A stretch of 64,000 bases of DNA from positions 1 to 64,000 of the forward strand of contig NZ_CALUCS010000002.1 of NCBI RefSeq assembly GCF_943914615.1, in the 5' to 3' direction. The translations under genes and the position numbers were made by a program. How positions within the stretch are numbered: the first letter of the stretch is position 1; each line of letters starts with the position of its first letter. This document shows, one piece after another, positions 50,909 through 59,489 of this stretch. Below the pieces are notes generated by a model that did no database searches, had not been told where the DNA came from, and was given only the letters and a program-made list of their open reading frames with translations. This DNA is from an uncultured Corynebacterium sp. GTDB taxonomy: Bacteria > Actinomycetota > Actinomycetes > Mycobacteriales > Mycobacteriaceae.

Positions 50909-52087
50909 ATGAAGAAAGATACTCGCCTCGCAGTGGCGCACCTGGACGCACCTTTCGCGGTGTTGGATCTGGATGCCGCCAGAGCCAACGCTCAGGACAT
51001 GGCTCACCGTTCACGCGGTACCCCGATCCGGGTGGCCAGCAAGTCGCTCCGCATCCGTTCGCTGATCTCGGAGGTCCTCACCCTCCCCGGCTATCGCGGA
51101 ATCTTGGCCTATAACCTCAACGAAGCCCTGTGGCTGTGTGAAGAGCAGGTCAGCGATGACATCCTCGTCGCCTACCCTTCCGCCCACCGCGAGGGGCTGC
51201 ACCGCCTGATCCACGACGCGCGTGCGATGGAGTGTGTGACCCTCATGGTGGATTCGGTCGCTCACCTGGATTTTATTGACGCCGTGGTGCCGCCCCATGA
51301 GCGTGGAGAGATTCGGGTTTGTATTGATATTGACGCCGCACTGCGCGCCGGCCCCGTTCACATCGGCGCTTTGCGCTCCCCTTTGCACACGGCTGAGGAA
51401 GTACGCAACATCGCCCGGCAGGTCCGTCAGCGCGAGGGCTTCCGCCTAGTCGGCCTGATGGCATATGAGGGCCAGGTGGCGGGCACCACCGATACATCCC
51501 CGGCGATCGCGGCGATGAAGGCGTTGTCCGTCCGCGAGTTGGCCGGCCGCCGCGCGAAGATCGTCGCCGCCGTCGCCGAAGAGCTGCGGGTGGCGGGCCT
51601 GCCTCCGCTGGAGTTCGTCAACGGTGGTGGCACCGGATCCATCGAAACCACCAGCGCAGAGGCCGCGGTCACCGAGATCGGCGCGGGCTCCGGCATCATC
51701 GGCCCGGCCCTGTTCGATCATTATCGGCAGTTCCAGCCCACCCCGGCGGAGTGGTTCGTGGTGCCGGTCGTGCGCCGTCCTGCCGAGGACACGGTGACGG
51801 TAGCCGGCGGCGGCCGCATCGCCTCCGGCCCGGCTGGCAAAGACCGCCTGCCGGTCGTCGACTGGCCACGCGACCTGAAGATGGCACCTCTGGAAGGCCC
51901 CGGCGAGGTACAGACTCCCCTGACCGGCCCTGCCGCGCGCAATCTCCGCCTCGGCGACCACGTCTGGATGCGCCACGCGAAGGCCGGCGAAGCAACTGAA
52001 TACATCGATACCGTGCTGGTCGTCTCGGCCGGCGAAATTATCGCGGAGTGGCCCACCTACCGCGGCGAAGGAAAGAGTTTTGTCTGA
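50909..52087 (+). CDS. fold-type III PLP enzyme (D-serine deaminase / amino acid deaminase-aldolase-like)
   Basis: A 392-residue protein of the alanine racemase-like barrel fold. The probable PLP Lys is in PIRVASKSLRIRS near residue 45; barrel text includes GILAYNLNEALWL, VCIDIDAALRAGPVHIGALR, VGLMAYEGQVAGT and FVNGGGTGSIE. The C-terminal domain ends with RLGDHVWMRHAKAGEATEYI, where related D-serine dehydratases use His and Cys to hold zinc; the Cys is not obvious here. Its stop overlaps the next gene's ATG by one base (TGATG), so both are coupled. Substrate unknown. Confidence 0.82.
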   Translation: MKKDTRLAVAHLDAPFAVLDLDAARANAQDMAHRSRGTPIRVASKSLRIRSLISEVLTLPGYRGILAYNLNEALWLCEEQVSDDILVAYPSAHREGLHRLIHDARAMECVTLMVDSVAHLDFIDAVVPPHERGEIRVCIDIDAALRAGPVHIGALRSPLHTAEEVRNIARQVRQREGFRLVGLMAYEGQVAGTTDTSPAIAAMKALSVRELAGRRAKIVAAVAEELRVAGLPPLEFVNGGGTGSIETTSAEAAVTEIGAGSGIIGPALFDHYRQFQPTPAEWFVVPVVRRPAEDTVTVAGGGRIASGPAGKDRLPVVDWPRDLKMAPLEGPGEVQTPLTGPAARNLRLGDHVWMRHAKAGEATEYIDTVLVVSAGEIIAEWPTYRGEGKSFV

Positions 52088-53439
52088 TGAGCACCCCCAC
52101 TACAACCCGCAAGCCCGCTTATAACTCTCGCTGGGTCAACTGGTCCGGAGTTTCCGCCGCTCAACCGCGCAAGCAGGTCGCCCCGCGCGACGAGGCCGAG
52201 CTGATCCAGATCATTCAGCGGGCAGCTGCCTCCGGCGAGAAGGTCAAGCCCATCGGCGCTGGCCACTCGTTCACCTCCGTGGCCGCCACGGAGGGCATCC
52301 AGGTGAGTCTGGACAATCTCGCCGGGTTGATCCGCTTCGACCCGGAGAAGATGACCGCCCGCCTGCGCGCCGGCACCCGGCTGCGGGATGTGCCGGGCAT
52401 CCTGGCTCCCCTGGGCGTGGCGCTGGCCAACCAGGGCGACGTGGATCCGCAGTCGCTAGCAGGCGCTATCGGCACCAGCACCCACGGCACGGGGCTGGGC
52501 TTTACCGGCTTCGCCGGCATGCTGCGCGCCTTCCGCATCATCACGCCGGACGGTCAGGCGCACGAGTGCTACCCAGGCGCAGACGGCATCGCCGGCGAGC
52601 TGTACGACATCGCGCGCGTTTCCCTGGGGGCCTACGGCATCATCACCGAGGTGGAGTTGGACGTGGTGGATACCTTCGTCCTCCACGCGGTCGAGCGCGC
52701 AGAGCCGAACGACGAAGTGGTGGAGAACTTCGCCGAGCGGGTGCGCGGCAAGGATCACCTGGAGTTCTACTGGTTCCCGGGCACCGACGTGGCCCACGTG
52801 AAGACGAACACCCGCCTGCCGGGCACCACTCCCACCAAGCCCATCCCGCGGTGGAAGGAGGTGCTGGACGACGAGCTGCTGAACAACGGCGCCTATCGGG
52901 TGATGAACGATCTGGCGCACCACTTCCCCTCCTTAAGCCGACCTTTCGCTAAGTTGAGCGCGAAGACGCTGGCGCAGCGGGAGTACTCCAACGTCGCCCA
53001 CGACGTGTTCGTCAGCGCCCGCCGGGTGCGTTTCAACGAGATGGAGTACTCGGTGCCACTGGCCGATGCCCGCGAGATCCTGCGGGACGTGCAGCACACC
53101 ATGAACACCTGCGGAGAGCAGGTGCTCTTCCCCATCGAGGTCCGCGCCACCGCGGCGGACGATGTGCCGCTATCCACGGCTAAAGGTCGCGAGTCCTGCT
53201 ACATCGCCATCCACCGCTACAACAGGGACAGCCACCAGGCGCTGTTCCGTCACATCGAGCCGATCTTCAAGGCCGCCTCCGGTGGCCGCCCGCACTGGGG
53301 CAAGCTGCACACCCTCACCCACGAGGATCTGCTGGAGCGGCACGAGGATCTGGCACGGGCCTGCGAGATCCGCGCGAAGGTGGATCCGCAGGGCATGATG
53401 CGCAATGCGATGATCGATCGCGTTTTCGGACTGGCCTAA
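52087..53439 (+). CDS. FAD-linked aldonolactone oxidase (D-arabinono-1,4-lactone / L-gulonolactone oxidase type)
   Basis: A 450-residue oxidase. The FAD-binding domain (residues 30-200) has KPIGAGHSFTSVAATEGIQV and GAIGTSTHGTGLGFTGFAG. The C-terminal ALO domain carries the HWxK motif in GRPHWGKLHTLTHEDL, expected to contact the flavin and substrate. Mycobacteria have a similar enzyme acting on L-gulono-lactone. The ATG at 52087 overlaps the upstream stop. Overlaps rarD tail-to-tail by four bases. The exact sugar substrate is not readable from sequence. Confidence 0.87.
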   Translation: MSTPTTTRKPAYNSRWVNWSGVSAAQPRKQVAPRDEAELIQIIQRAAASGEKVKPIGAGHSFTSVAATEGIQVSLDNLAGLIRFDPEKMTARLRAGTRLRDVPGILAPLGVALANQGDVDPQSLAGAIGTSTHGTGLGFTGFAGMLRAFRIITPDGQAHECYPGADGIAGELYDIARVSLGAYGIITEVELDVVDTFVLHAVERAEPNDEVVENFAERVRGKDHLEFYWFPGTDVAHVKTNTRLPGTTPTKPIPRWKEVLDDELLNNGAYRVMNDLAHHFPSLSRPFAKLSAKTLAQREYSNVAHDVFVSARRVRFNEMEYSVPLADAREILRDVQHTMNTCGEQVLFPIEVRATAADDVPLSTAKGRESCYIAIHRYNRDSHQALFRHIEPIFKAASGGRPHWGKLHTLTHEDLLERHEDLARACEIRAKVDPQGMMRNAMIDRVFGLA

Positions 53440-54311
53440 CTCAGCTTCTTCACCCGCCGCACGCGCGGCGGGCGGTTGCGTACCAGGTCGACGATGAAGA
53501 CGATCACCGCGATCCAGATCAGCACGAACCCGATCCAGCGGGCGGGCTCGATGTGCTCGTTGTTCACGAACACCGCCCACAGCATCTGAATCACGGGCGT
53601 GATGTACTGCACCATGCCCAGACTGGTCAGAGACATTTCCTGTGCGGCACGGGCGAAGCACAGCAGCGGCAGCGCGGTCACCACGCCGGCCAGCATGAGC
53701 AGTGCTGCGTGGCCTGCGCCCAGCTGCACAAAAGTGTTGGTGCCCTGGGATTGCAGGAATCCCAGGTAGATCAGCCCTACCGGCGCCAGCACAAGAGTCT
53801 CGGCGGTCAGGGACTGAATGGGCGTCAAACGAACCTGCTTTTTCACCAGCCCGTAGAACCCGAAGCTAAAGGCCAGCCCCAAAGAAATGATCGGCGGCGA
53901 ACCGAGTGCGACAGTCAGAACAATGACGGCGATGGTGGCGATGCCGACGGAGACCAGCTGCAGGCGGCGCAGCTTCTCCCCGAGCACGATCACGCCCAAT
54001 AGAACGCTAACCAGCGGGTTTACAAAGTATCCGAGGGCGGCGTCCGCGACGTGGTTGTTGTTCACCGCGTAGATGTACAGCCCCCAGTTCACGCTGATCA
54101 GAAGCGCGGCTGCCGAGACGATCCACCACTGACGCGCCGTGATCGCCCGCAGCTGCTTGTAACCGCGCAGCGCCGCAAGCAGCAACAGCATAAACACCAA
54201 CGTCCACACGAAGCGGTGCGCCAGGATCTCCATCGGCGTCGCTGGCTGCAGGAGTGGGAAGAACGCGGGGAAAAGCCCCCACATCAGGTAGGACAGCAGG
54301 CCCCAGATCAC
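53436..54311 (-). CDS. rarD: RarD/EamA-family transporter
   Basis: A 291-residue membrane protein with ten predicted helices in two EamA halves. Family signatures: LSYLMWGLFPAFFPLLQPAT at the N-terminus, ILAHRFVWTLVF, NWGLYIYAVNNNHVADAALG and GYFVNPLVSVLLGVIVLGEK. RarD proteins are drug/metabolite exporters of uncertain substrate. The GTG start at 54311 lies directly after the upstream gene's stop. The C-terminus ends in a basic stretch (RNRPPRVRRVKKLS). Confidence 0.93.
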   Translation of the reverse strand: MIWGLLSYLMWGLFPAFFPLLQPATPMEILAHRFVWTLVFMLLLLAALRGYKQLRAITARQWWIVSAAALLISVNWGLYIYAVNNNHVADAALGYFVNPLVSVLLGVIVLGEKLRRLQLVSVGIATIAVIVLTVALGSPPIISLGLAFSFGFYGLVKKQVRLTPIQSLTAETLVLAPVGLIYLGFLQSQGTNTFVQLGAGHAALLMLAGVVTALPLLCFARAAQEMSLTSLGMVQYITPVIQMLWAVFVNNEHIEPARWIGFVLIWIAVIVFIVDLVRNRPPRVRRVKKLS

Positions 54312-54956
54312 TTATCTAGCTCCCATCGGTCGAATTCCAATACGCCCATAAACCGCCTCGGGGTCCGCAGGCTCCACGGCGTATGCGCGCTGTGCGAGCT
54401 CGCGGAGTTGCTCGGGCGTGGCATGGACCAGCACACCGTCGATAAGCAGTTTGTCCGGTTCGGTCTGTGCGCTGCGAGCCATCCGGTCTACTACCTGATT
54501 GATTACATCGGCGCGGGTACGCCCCACCGCCGGCTCGGGCAGTACAGCCTGCGCGGTCGCTCCGAAGTAAAGGGTACTCACGCGCGCATCCAAGCCCTGC
54601 ACCAGCTCGATCACCGCCTTAGAGTCCCACGGGTGTTCCGGGTCGGGGGAAACTAGTGCCCAGCGGGGTTCGTCTCCGGTCATCTGGTCTAGCTGCTCGC
54701 GCGCGTGTTCCCGGTACTGCGCCGGGGTGCCGTCGAAGGGGCCGAGCTGGTCGCCGTTGATGTTCGGCGGCTTCGATGTGAGGTCCGAGGTGCTCATGGC
54801 GATGACGCCCAGTCCCATCGCAATGAGGCATAGTCCGGAAAGCCAGGCCACCCAGGCGGGACGGCGCGTATCCTCCCAGTCCAGTTGGCGCTGCCGCTTC
54901 TTGTTCGCCTTCAACTGCTGGGGATTACGCCCCCGATAGTGCTGCTCCTGGCTCAC
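54312..54956 (-). CDS. single-pass membrane protein of unknown function
   Basis: A 214-residue protein. A basic N-terminus (about 30 residues) is followed by one membrane helix (WVAWLSGLCLIAMGLGVIAM) and a C-terminal domain likely outside the cell. That domain has alternating helix/strand text (AVIELVQGLDARVSTLYFGA; DKLLIDGVLVHATPEQLREL). Its GTG start overlaps the rluD-like stop (GTGA), which places it in the lspA-rluD operon. I do not recognise a family. Confidence 0.75.
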   Translation of the reverse strand: MSQEQHYRGRNPQQLKANKKRQRQLDWEDTRRPAWVAWLSGLCLIAMGLGVIAMSTSDLTSKPPNINGDQLGPFDGTPAQYREHAREQLDQMTGDEPRWALVSPDPEHPWDSKAVIELVQGLDARVSTLYFGATAQAVLPEPAVGRTRADVINQVVDRMARSAQTEPDKLLIDGVLVHATPEQLRELAQRAYAVEPADPEAVYGRIGIRPMGAR

Positions 54957-55924
54957 GGGCGTGGCCTTTCACCGGAACCCGGCGCGGCAATGCCGTTGGC
55001 ATCCCGCAGCCTATCGAGGGCTCGCTGCAGATCCTCCGGGTACGGCGAGCGGACGGTCTTCCAGGAGCCATCCGGGTGCGGAAAGCCCAGTTCCACGGCG
55101 TGCAGCCACTGGCGGGTCAGTTCCAGCTTCTCCGCCAGCTTCGGATCGCTGCCGTACATCGGGTCTCCACACAGCGGGTGATGCAGGGCCGAGAAGTGCA
55201 CGCGGATCTGGTGGGTGCGGCCCGTCTCCAACTTCACCTCTAGCAGGCTGGCCTGGCGGTGCGCCTCCAGGGTGTCGTAGTGGGTGATGGCGTGCTTGCC
55301 GTCTTCGCGCACGCTGAAGCGCCAGCCTGCGGACGGGTGGCGGCCGATCGGCGCGTCGATCGTGCCGGAAGTCGGATCCGGGTGGCCCTGAACCAGTGCG
55401 TGATAGGTCTTGGAGACCTCCCGGTCGCGGAAGGCATTCTTCAGCACGGTGTAGGCGCGCTCGCTGGCGGCAACGACCATCACCCCGGAGGTGCCGACGT
55501 CCAGGCGCTGCACGATCCCTTTGCGCTCCGGCGGGCCGGAAGTGGAGATGCGGAAGCCTGCGGCGGCCAGGCCGGAGGTTACGGTAGGCCCTTCCCAGCC
55601 GACGGTGGGGTGCGCGGCCACGCCGACGGGCTTGTCCACCACGATCACGTCCTCGTCGGAGTAGAGGATGTCCATGCCTTCCACGTGGCGGGCGGGCTCG
55701 GCGGCCAGGTCCCGTGGTGGGGCGGGCAGGGTTACGTCCAGCCACGCGCCCGCGACCAGTCGGTCGGACTTCCCCACCGGCGCCTGGTCCTGCAGAATGT
55801 CCCCGTCGGCCGCCAGCTCTGCCACGGCGGTGCGGCTGAGCCCCAGCAGCTTGGATAAGCCTGAATCCACCCGCATGCCGGCCAGACCGTCCGGCACGGG
55901 CATCACTCGGTTCTCGCGGGTCAT
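54953..55924 (-). CDS. rluD: RluA/RluD-family rRNA pseudouridine synthase
   Basis: A 323-residue enzyme. N-terminal S4 domain (GMRVDSGLSKLLGLSRTAVA), then the catalytic RluA domain with the Asp in GIVQRLDVGTSGVMVVA and the supporting Tyr/Lys-rich text SKTYHALVQGHPDPTSG and LETGRTHQIRVHFSAL. The family modifies 23S rRNA uridines in the decoding region. ATG overlaps the lspA stop by four bases; the lspA-rluD pairing is common in bacteria. Confidence 0.94.
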   Translation of the reverse strand: MTRENRVMPVPDGLAGMRVDSGLSKLLGLSRTAVAELAADGDILQDQAPVGKSDRLVAGAWLDVTLPAPPRDLAAEPARHVEGMDILYSDEDVIVVDKPVGVAAHPTVGWEGPTVTSGLAAAGFRISTSGPPERKGIVQRLDVGTSGVMVVAASERAYTVLKNAFRDREVSKTYHALVQGHPDPTSGTIDAPIGRHPSAGWRFSVREDGKHAITHYDTLEAHRQASLLEVKLETGRTHQIRVHFSALHHPLCGDPMYGSDPKLAEKLELTRQWLHAVELGFPHPDGSWKTVRSPYPEDLQRALDRLRDANGIAAPGSGERPRP

Positions 55925-56433
55925 CGGCTCACCTCCTGCTCCTCCCGCTCTTCCCGCACGTGATTCGCCGGCTCAATGAAGAACGCATAGATCAGGTAGC
56001 AGACAACACCGACGGTGATGGCGGCGTCCGCAACATTAAAGATCGCGAAGCTACCGAAAGAAAGAAAGTCCACAACATGCCCGTGCATACCCCCCGGCTC
56101 GCGAAGGATGCGATCCACCAGGTTGCCTGCCGCACCGCCGCCGATCAGGCCGATCGGTAGTGCCCCGGCGATGTAGCGCGTGCGCAGGGCCAGCACAATG
56201 CAGGCCAGGAAGGCGACTAACTGGAATATAGAGAAAACAATGGTGGCGCTAGTCCCCATGGAAAAAGCCGCGCCGGGGTTGCGCACCAGATAGAGCCGGA
56301 AGAACTCACCGATGACGGGGTAGGCCCGTTGCTCATCTAGTTTTTCGACGACCGCCCATTTAGTGATCTGGTCGACGGCGATGATCCCGAACATCAGGGT
56401 CAAGGCGGCGAAAGATGCACGTTTTGAAGTCAC
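55921..56433 (-). CDS. lspA: lipoprotein signal peptidase
   Basis: A 170-residue four-helix membrane aspartyl protease that removes signal peptides after Lgt action. Family motifs: YLVRNPGAAFSMG, GGGAAGNLVDRI with the first catalytic Asp, and FNVADAAITVG with the second. GTG start. A TAGACT hexamer eight bases upstream suggests a leaderless transcript. First gene of lspA-rluD-unknown. Confidence 0.96.
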   Translation of the reverse strand: MTSKRASFAALTLMFGIIAVDQITKWAVVEKLDEQRAYPVIGEFFRLYLVRNPGAAFSMGTSATIVFSIFQLVAFLACIVLALRTRYIAGALPIGLIGGGAAGNLVDRILREPGGMHGHVVDFLSFGSFAIFNVADAAITVGVVCYLIYAFFIEPANHVREEREEQEVSR

Positions 56434-56441
56434 GCTTATTC

Positions 56442-56447
56442 AGTCTA
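56442..56447 (-). promoter_or_regulatory. -10-like element for lspA
   Basis: TAGACT on the minus strand, eight bases before the lspA GTG. Confidence 0.4.
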
Positions 56448-56459
56448 ATGTCCGCCTGT

Positions 56460-56465
56460 TACGCT
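56460..56465 (+). promoter_or_regulatory. -10-like element for the divergent lipoprotein gene
   Basis: TACGCT eight bases before the GTG at 56474, in the 40-base space between divergent start codons. Confidence 0.35.
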
Positions 56466-56473
56466 GTGAACTT

Positions 56474-57463
56474 GTGGGTATTTCTAGCAAGTCCGCGCTG
56501 GCTGTTTGCAGCGCCATAGGCCTGGCCTTCACGGCCGTCGCATGCTCTGATTCCGAGCAGCCACAAGCCAAACCGGCAGACGTTGCCGTGCCAGGCGTCA
56601 AGGTGGAGCTTCAAAGCCGCGGGGCTTCTCCCCAGGAGCCGATCGCCTGGTTCTCGCAGGAGGGCAGCCAGGAGGTCACCTACCACGCCACCCAAGGGTT
56701 CGCGCAGCACACTGTTGGCGCTGCTGGTGATTCAAAGGCTGACTCAAAGACTAAGGATGACGCCACCGCGTCGGCCACCGACGCCTCAGAGACGGCGAAG
56801 GAAGATGAGCAGCCGGATGTTGACGAGCTGGACTATGACGAGGTCACCATGAACCTGCCCTTGTCCGCCGAGGTCACTACCGACGGGAAAGGGCGCCAGA
56901 CCAATGTGACCGTGGGCGAGCCAACCGGCACCAACGACGAGCGGAACGAGGATATCGCCACGGCCAAGGGCTTCAAAATGTCCACCGAGCAGGAGGTGGA
57001 CGGGCGCGCGACCTCCCGCAGCTACACAGCCCCCGACGAAGCCAGCGCCACCGCCCGCGCCAGCGTGGAATCCGCGCTGAACCAGATGAACGACTTCCCC
57101 CTGATCTTCCCCACCGATCCTGTGGGAGTGGGCGCGAAGTGGACCGTTTCCAACCGTGTGGATGGCGACATTTCGATGACCCAGAAGATCACCTATTCGC
57201 TACTGGAACGCGAGGGGCAGACGGTCTCGCTCAAGGTGGAGGTTTCCCGTAGTCCTGCAGTGGCTACGTTGGCGCAAACTGATCTGAAAGTGATGGGCGT
57301 CAAAACCGAATCCAGCGGACAGATCGCGCTGGATCTAAACAAGGTGCTACCCACCCGGGGGCATATTAACGTGGAGACGAAGGTCACCTACGGGCAGGAT
57401 GATTCCCCGGTCCGCGTGGTGCAAACCTCCACGTCGAAGTCGAAGTGGACCCCTGAAAAGTAA
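56474..57463 (+). CDS. secreted lipoprotein, DUF6263-like
   Basis: A 329-residue lipoprotein: signal GISSKSALAVCSAIGLAFTA then lipobox VAC with the Cys near residue 24. A Ser/Asp/Thr-rich acidic linker (about 80-120) precedes a beta-rich domain (about 125-329) with FPLIFPTDPVGVGAKWTVSN, SLKVEVSRSP and VLPTRGHINVETKVTY. The text resembles actinobacterial DUF6263 proteins, but I am unsure of that assignment. Function unknown. GTG at 56474 is chosen from the signal peptide and the upstream -10; longer frames overlap lspA. Confidence 0.8.
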   Translation: MGISSKSALAVCSAIGLAFTAVACSDSEQPQAKPADVAVPGVKVELQSRGASPQEPIAWFSQEGSQEVTYHATQGFAQHTVGAAGDSKADSKTKDDATASATDASETAKEDEQPDVDELDYDEVTMNLPLSAEVTTDGKGRQTNVTVGEPTGTNDERNEDIATAKGFKMSTEQEVDGRATSRSYTAPDEASATARASVESALNQMNDFPLIFPTDPVGVGAKWTVSNRVDGDISMTQKITYSLLEREGQTVSLKVEVSRSPAVATLAQTDLKVMGVKTESSGQIALDLNKVLPTRGHINVETKVTYGQDDSPVRVVQTSTSKSKWTPEK

Positions 57464-57494
57464 TTCCCCCCAAAAGAACAGTGACCTAAGCGAC

Positions 57495-58043
57495 CTAGAG
57501 TTCCTTGCACATCGGCGGCACCTGATCCGGCAGGACGTTTTCCACCAGGGTGCAGGCCCAGCCCTGATCCAGCTTCCACTTGCCGTCCTCGCTGACGAAC
57601 TCCACGTCGCTGACCACGTGCGGCTCCTGGTCGGGCACGGCCAGGTTCACGGTTGCGTTGACGTTGCCGGGGGTCAGGCTCGGCAGTACGGGGTCGACAA
57701 CTTCGAGGGTTGCTCCGGACTCGGTGCGGGACTTCGTCAGCGCGTCAAAAAGCTCCGGGGCCTGGTCGCCGTTTACGACCGTGTCCACCTTTTCTTCGGT
57801 CGGAACTTCCGGGTCTACGGCGCGGTTCAGCACGCCCGACAGCTCCTCCGCCGTCGGAGTCTGGTCTTCGGCTGCCTCGGAAGATTCAGCAGCGGTGGTG
57901 GCAGAGGAAGAGGAGGTGTTGTCGGAGGAATCGTCGTCGTTGCCGCAGGCGGAAAGGGTCAGCCCGGCAGCCAGCACGGCGGATACGGCCGTTGCGCGAG
58001 TAAAGATCTTGGTGCTACGAGAGTGGCGCTGGGTAGAACGCAC
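57495..58043 (-). CDS. MTB12-like secreted lipoprotein
   Basis: A 182-residue lipoprotein. A basic N-terminus and hydrophobic core (ATAVSAVLAAGLTLSAC) give the lipobox LSAC. After a Ser/Thr/Asp-rich linker the C-terminal domain (about 70-182) has EELSGVLNRAVDPEVPTEEK and KWKLDQGWACTLVENVLP, the arrangement of the mycobacterial low-molecular-weight antigen MTB12 family. Two late cysteines may pair. The GTG at 58043 has AAGGAG seven bases upstream. Function of the family is unknown. Confidence 0.85.
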   Translation of the reverse strand: MRSTQRHSRSTKIFTRATAVSAVLAAGLTLSACGNDDDSSDNTSSSSATTAAESSEAAEDQTPTAEELSGVLNRAVDPEVPTEEKVDTVVNGDQAPELFDALTKSRTESGATLEVVDPVLPSLTPGNVNATVNLAVPDQEPHVVSDVEFVSEDGKWKLDQGWACTLVENVLPDQVPPMCKEL

Positions 58044-58050
58044 GAGAATG

Positions 58051-58056
58051 CTCCTT
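58051..58056 (-). promoter_or_regulatory. ribosome binding site fixing the MTB12-like start
   Basis: AAGGAG on the minus strand, seven bases before the GTG at 58043. It decides this start over an ATG 17 codons further upstream. Confidence 0.6.
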
Positions 58057-58161
58057 CGATGGTTGGACAATGTAATGCTAATGATCGTGTGCAATTAGCC
58101 GAGTAAGAAAACAGTGCTCGGTGGCACACTGCCGTAGACAGCTGTGCACAGGAAGTACACA

Positions 58162-58189
58162 TCCCAAAATTTTTGGGAAACCAGTTTCC
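58162..58189. promoter_or_regulatory. two overlapping palindromes, candidate operator
   Basis: TCCCAAAA-T-TTTTGGGA (58162-58178) overlaps GGAAAC-CA-GTTTCC (58176-58189). A TATAGT -10-like hexamer on the minus strand (58192-58197) would place a transcription start inside them, about 140 bases upstream of the MTB12-like gene. The whole gap 58044-58352 (309 bases) holds no gene I can support; it also has a CCGAG/CTCGG hairpin at 58099-58121. Confidence 0.5.
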
Positions 58190-58352
58190 GACTATACAAG
58201 CCATGCTGTTGCAGATGTTATTCGTGTGACTTGCACCAAAAGGCACGAACCGCCGACCAGGGATGTTGCCTATTTCCCTGTCGACGATGGGGAGTAAGGC
58301 TCCAGGGATGGACATGACAGAAGCAGTCTCACCTATGCGTTGGCATACACGA

Positions 58353-59489
58353 CTATTCCGTGGTGCTCATGCGCTGCCGGGCAAACTGACTGAGCAATGC
58401 CAGCACTGCTATCCCGGCCGCGGAAACACAGAGAACAGTTGGCGTCGCATTTACCGACACCAGTAAAGCCCCGAAGATTGCCCCTAGTGCGGAGCCCAAG
58501 TAATTGGCGGAAGCATTCGCAGCCACGGCTGTAGCTCCGTCGGCCGGGTTCGTCTGAAGCAGGATGTGTTGCTGAGGTGCGAGCGAGGCCCACCCGCACA
58601 TTCCCCAGACGAACAGGCTAACAACCATAATCCAGGCGGTTTGGTCTTGTGTCATGCCGAGCAGCGCAAGAGTGAGGCCCCCAAGTATGATCATGCTCAG
58701 TCGCAACGGGGCACGCCGGTCTAACAGGCTGCCTACACCTAGTGCTCCCACCGCGCCCCCAATGCCCCAGATCCAAATCGCAAGCGTCTGGTGAGACGCC
58801 AAGCTTCCTGCAGACAAAATCACGGTCATGTAGGTGTAAAGCCCAAGAGAAGCAACACCAGTCAGCAGAGTTACGGTAACCGTAACTAGATTTTTGGGTC
58901 GCGCGATCGAGAGCAACCGTTCCCGGGCACCAGAAGCAGGGATCTCTGGCAGCTCGCCTCCGCGCAGGGCAATTCCCGCTAGCGCGGCGCCGCCGATAGC
59001 TGCGATCAGCAGGATGGCGGCTCGCCATCCCCATTGGTGTGCTAACGCCAGACCAGTCGGGACGCCAAATACGGTGCCGACTGCCAAACCCGCAAGGACC
59101 AGTGCCAATGCACGCCCACGACGTGCTTCCCCTGCAATCTCTGCCGCGACCGCGGACGACAGCGGTGAGTACACACCCGCTGCTGCGCCAGCCACCACTC
59201 GGGAGACTAAGAAGAACCCTACAGTCGGCGAAAACGCCGTGGCTAGGTTTGCCACAGTGAAGATAAGCAAGGACACGATGAGGCTCCGCCGTGACCGCCT
59301 TCCTGCGCGTCCAGCCAATAAGGGCCCTGCTATCGCATATGAGCCAGTGAAGGCTGCTACTCCCAGGCCGACAGTAGCTTCGCGTGCGTCTAGGGATGAG
59401 GCGATAGTGGGAAGGAGACCAGCGACAACATATGCGTCCAGCCCGAGCGCGACACTGCCCACCACGAAGGGCCAGAGCCGCCCCATCAT
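58353..59489 (-). CDS. MFS drug/metabolite efflux transporter (DHA1 type)
   Basis: A 378-residue transporter with about 12 helices. Features: GLDAYVVAGLLPTIASSLDA at the N-terminus, GPLLAGRAGRRSRRSLIVS (motif A variant), SRVVAGAAAGVYSPLSS (motif C region). Similar proteins include AraJ-, PbuE- and Cml-type exporters. Its start overlaps the ArsR gene stop by four bases (ATGA), so the repressor and pump form one operon. Base composition appears a few percent lower in GC than neighbours, a weak hint of later acquisition. Substrate unknown. Confidence 0.9.
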   Translation of the reverse strand: MMGRLWPFVVGSVALGLDAYVVAGLLPTIASSLDAREATVGLGVAAFTGSYAIAGPLLAGRAGRRSRRSLIVSLLIFTVANLATAFSPTVGFFLVSRVVAGAAAGVYSPLSSAVAAEIAGEARRGRALALVLAGLAVGTVFGVPTGLALAHQWGWRAAILLIAAIGGAALAGIALRGGELPEIPASGARERLLSIARPKNLVTVTVTLLTGVASLGLYTYMTVILSAGSLASHQTLAIWIWGIGGAVGALGVGSLLDRRAPLRLSMIILGGLTLALLGMTQDQTAWIMVVSLFVWGMCGWASLAPQQHILLQTNPADGATAVAANASANYLGSALGAIFGALLVSVNATPTVLCVSAAGIAVLALLSQFARQRMSTTE

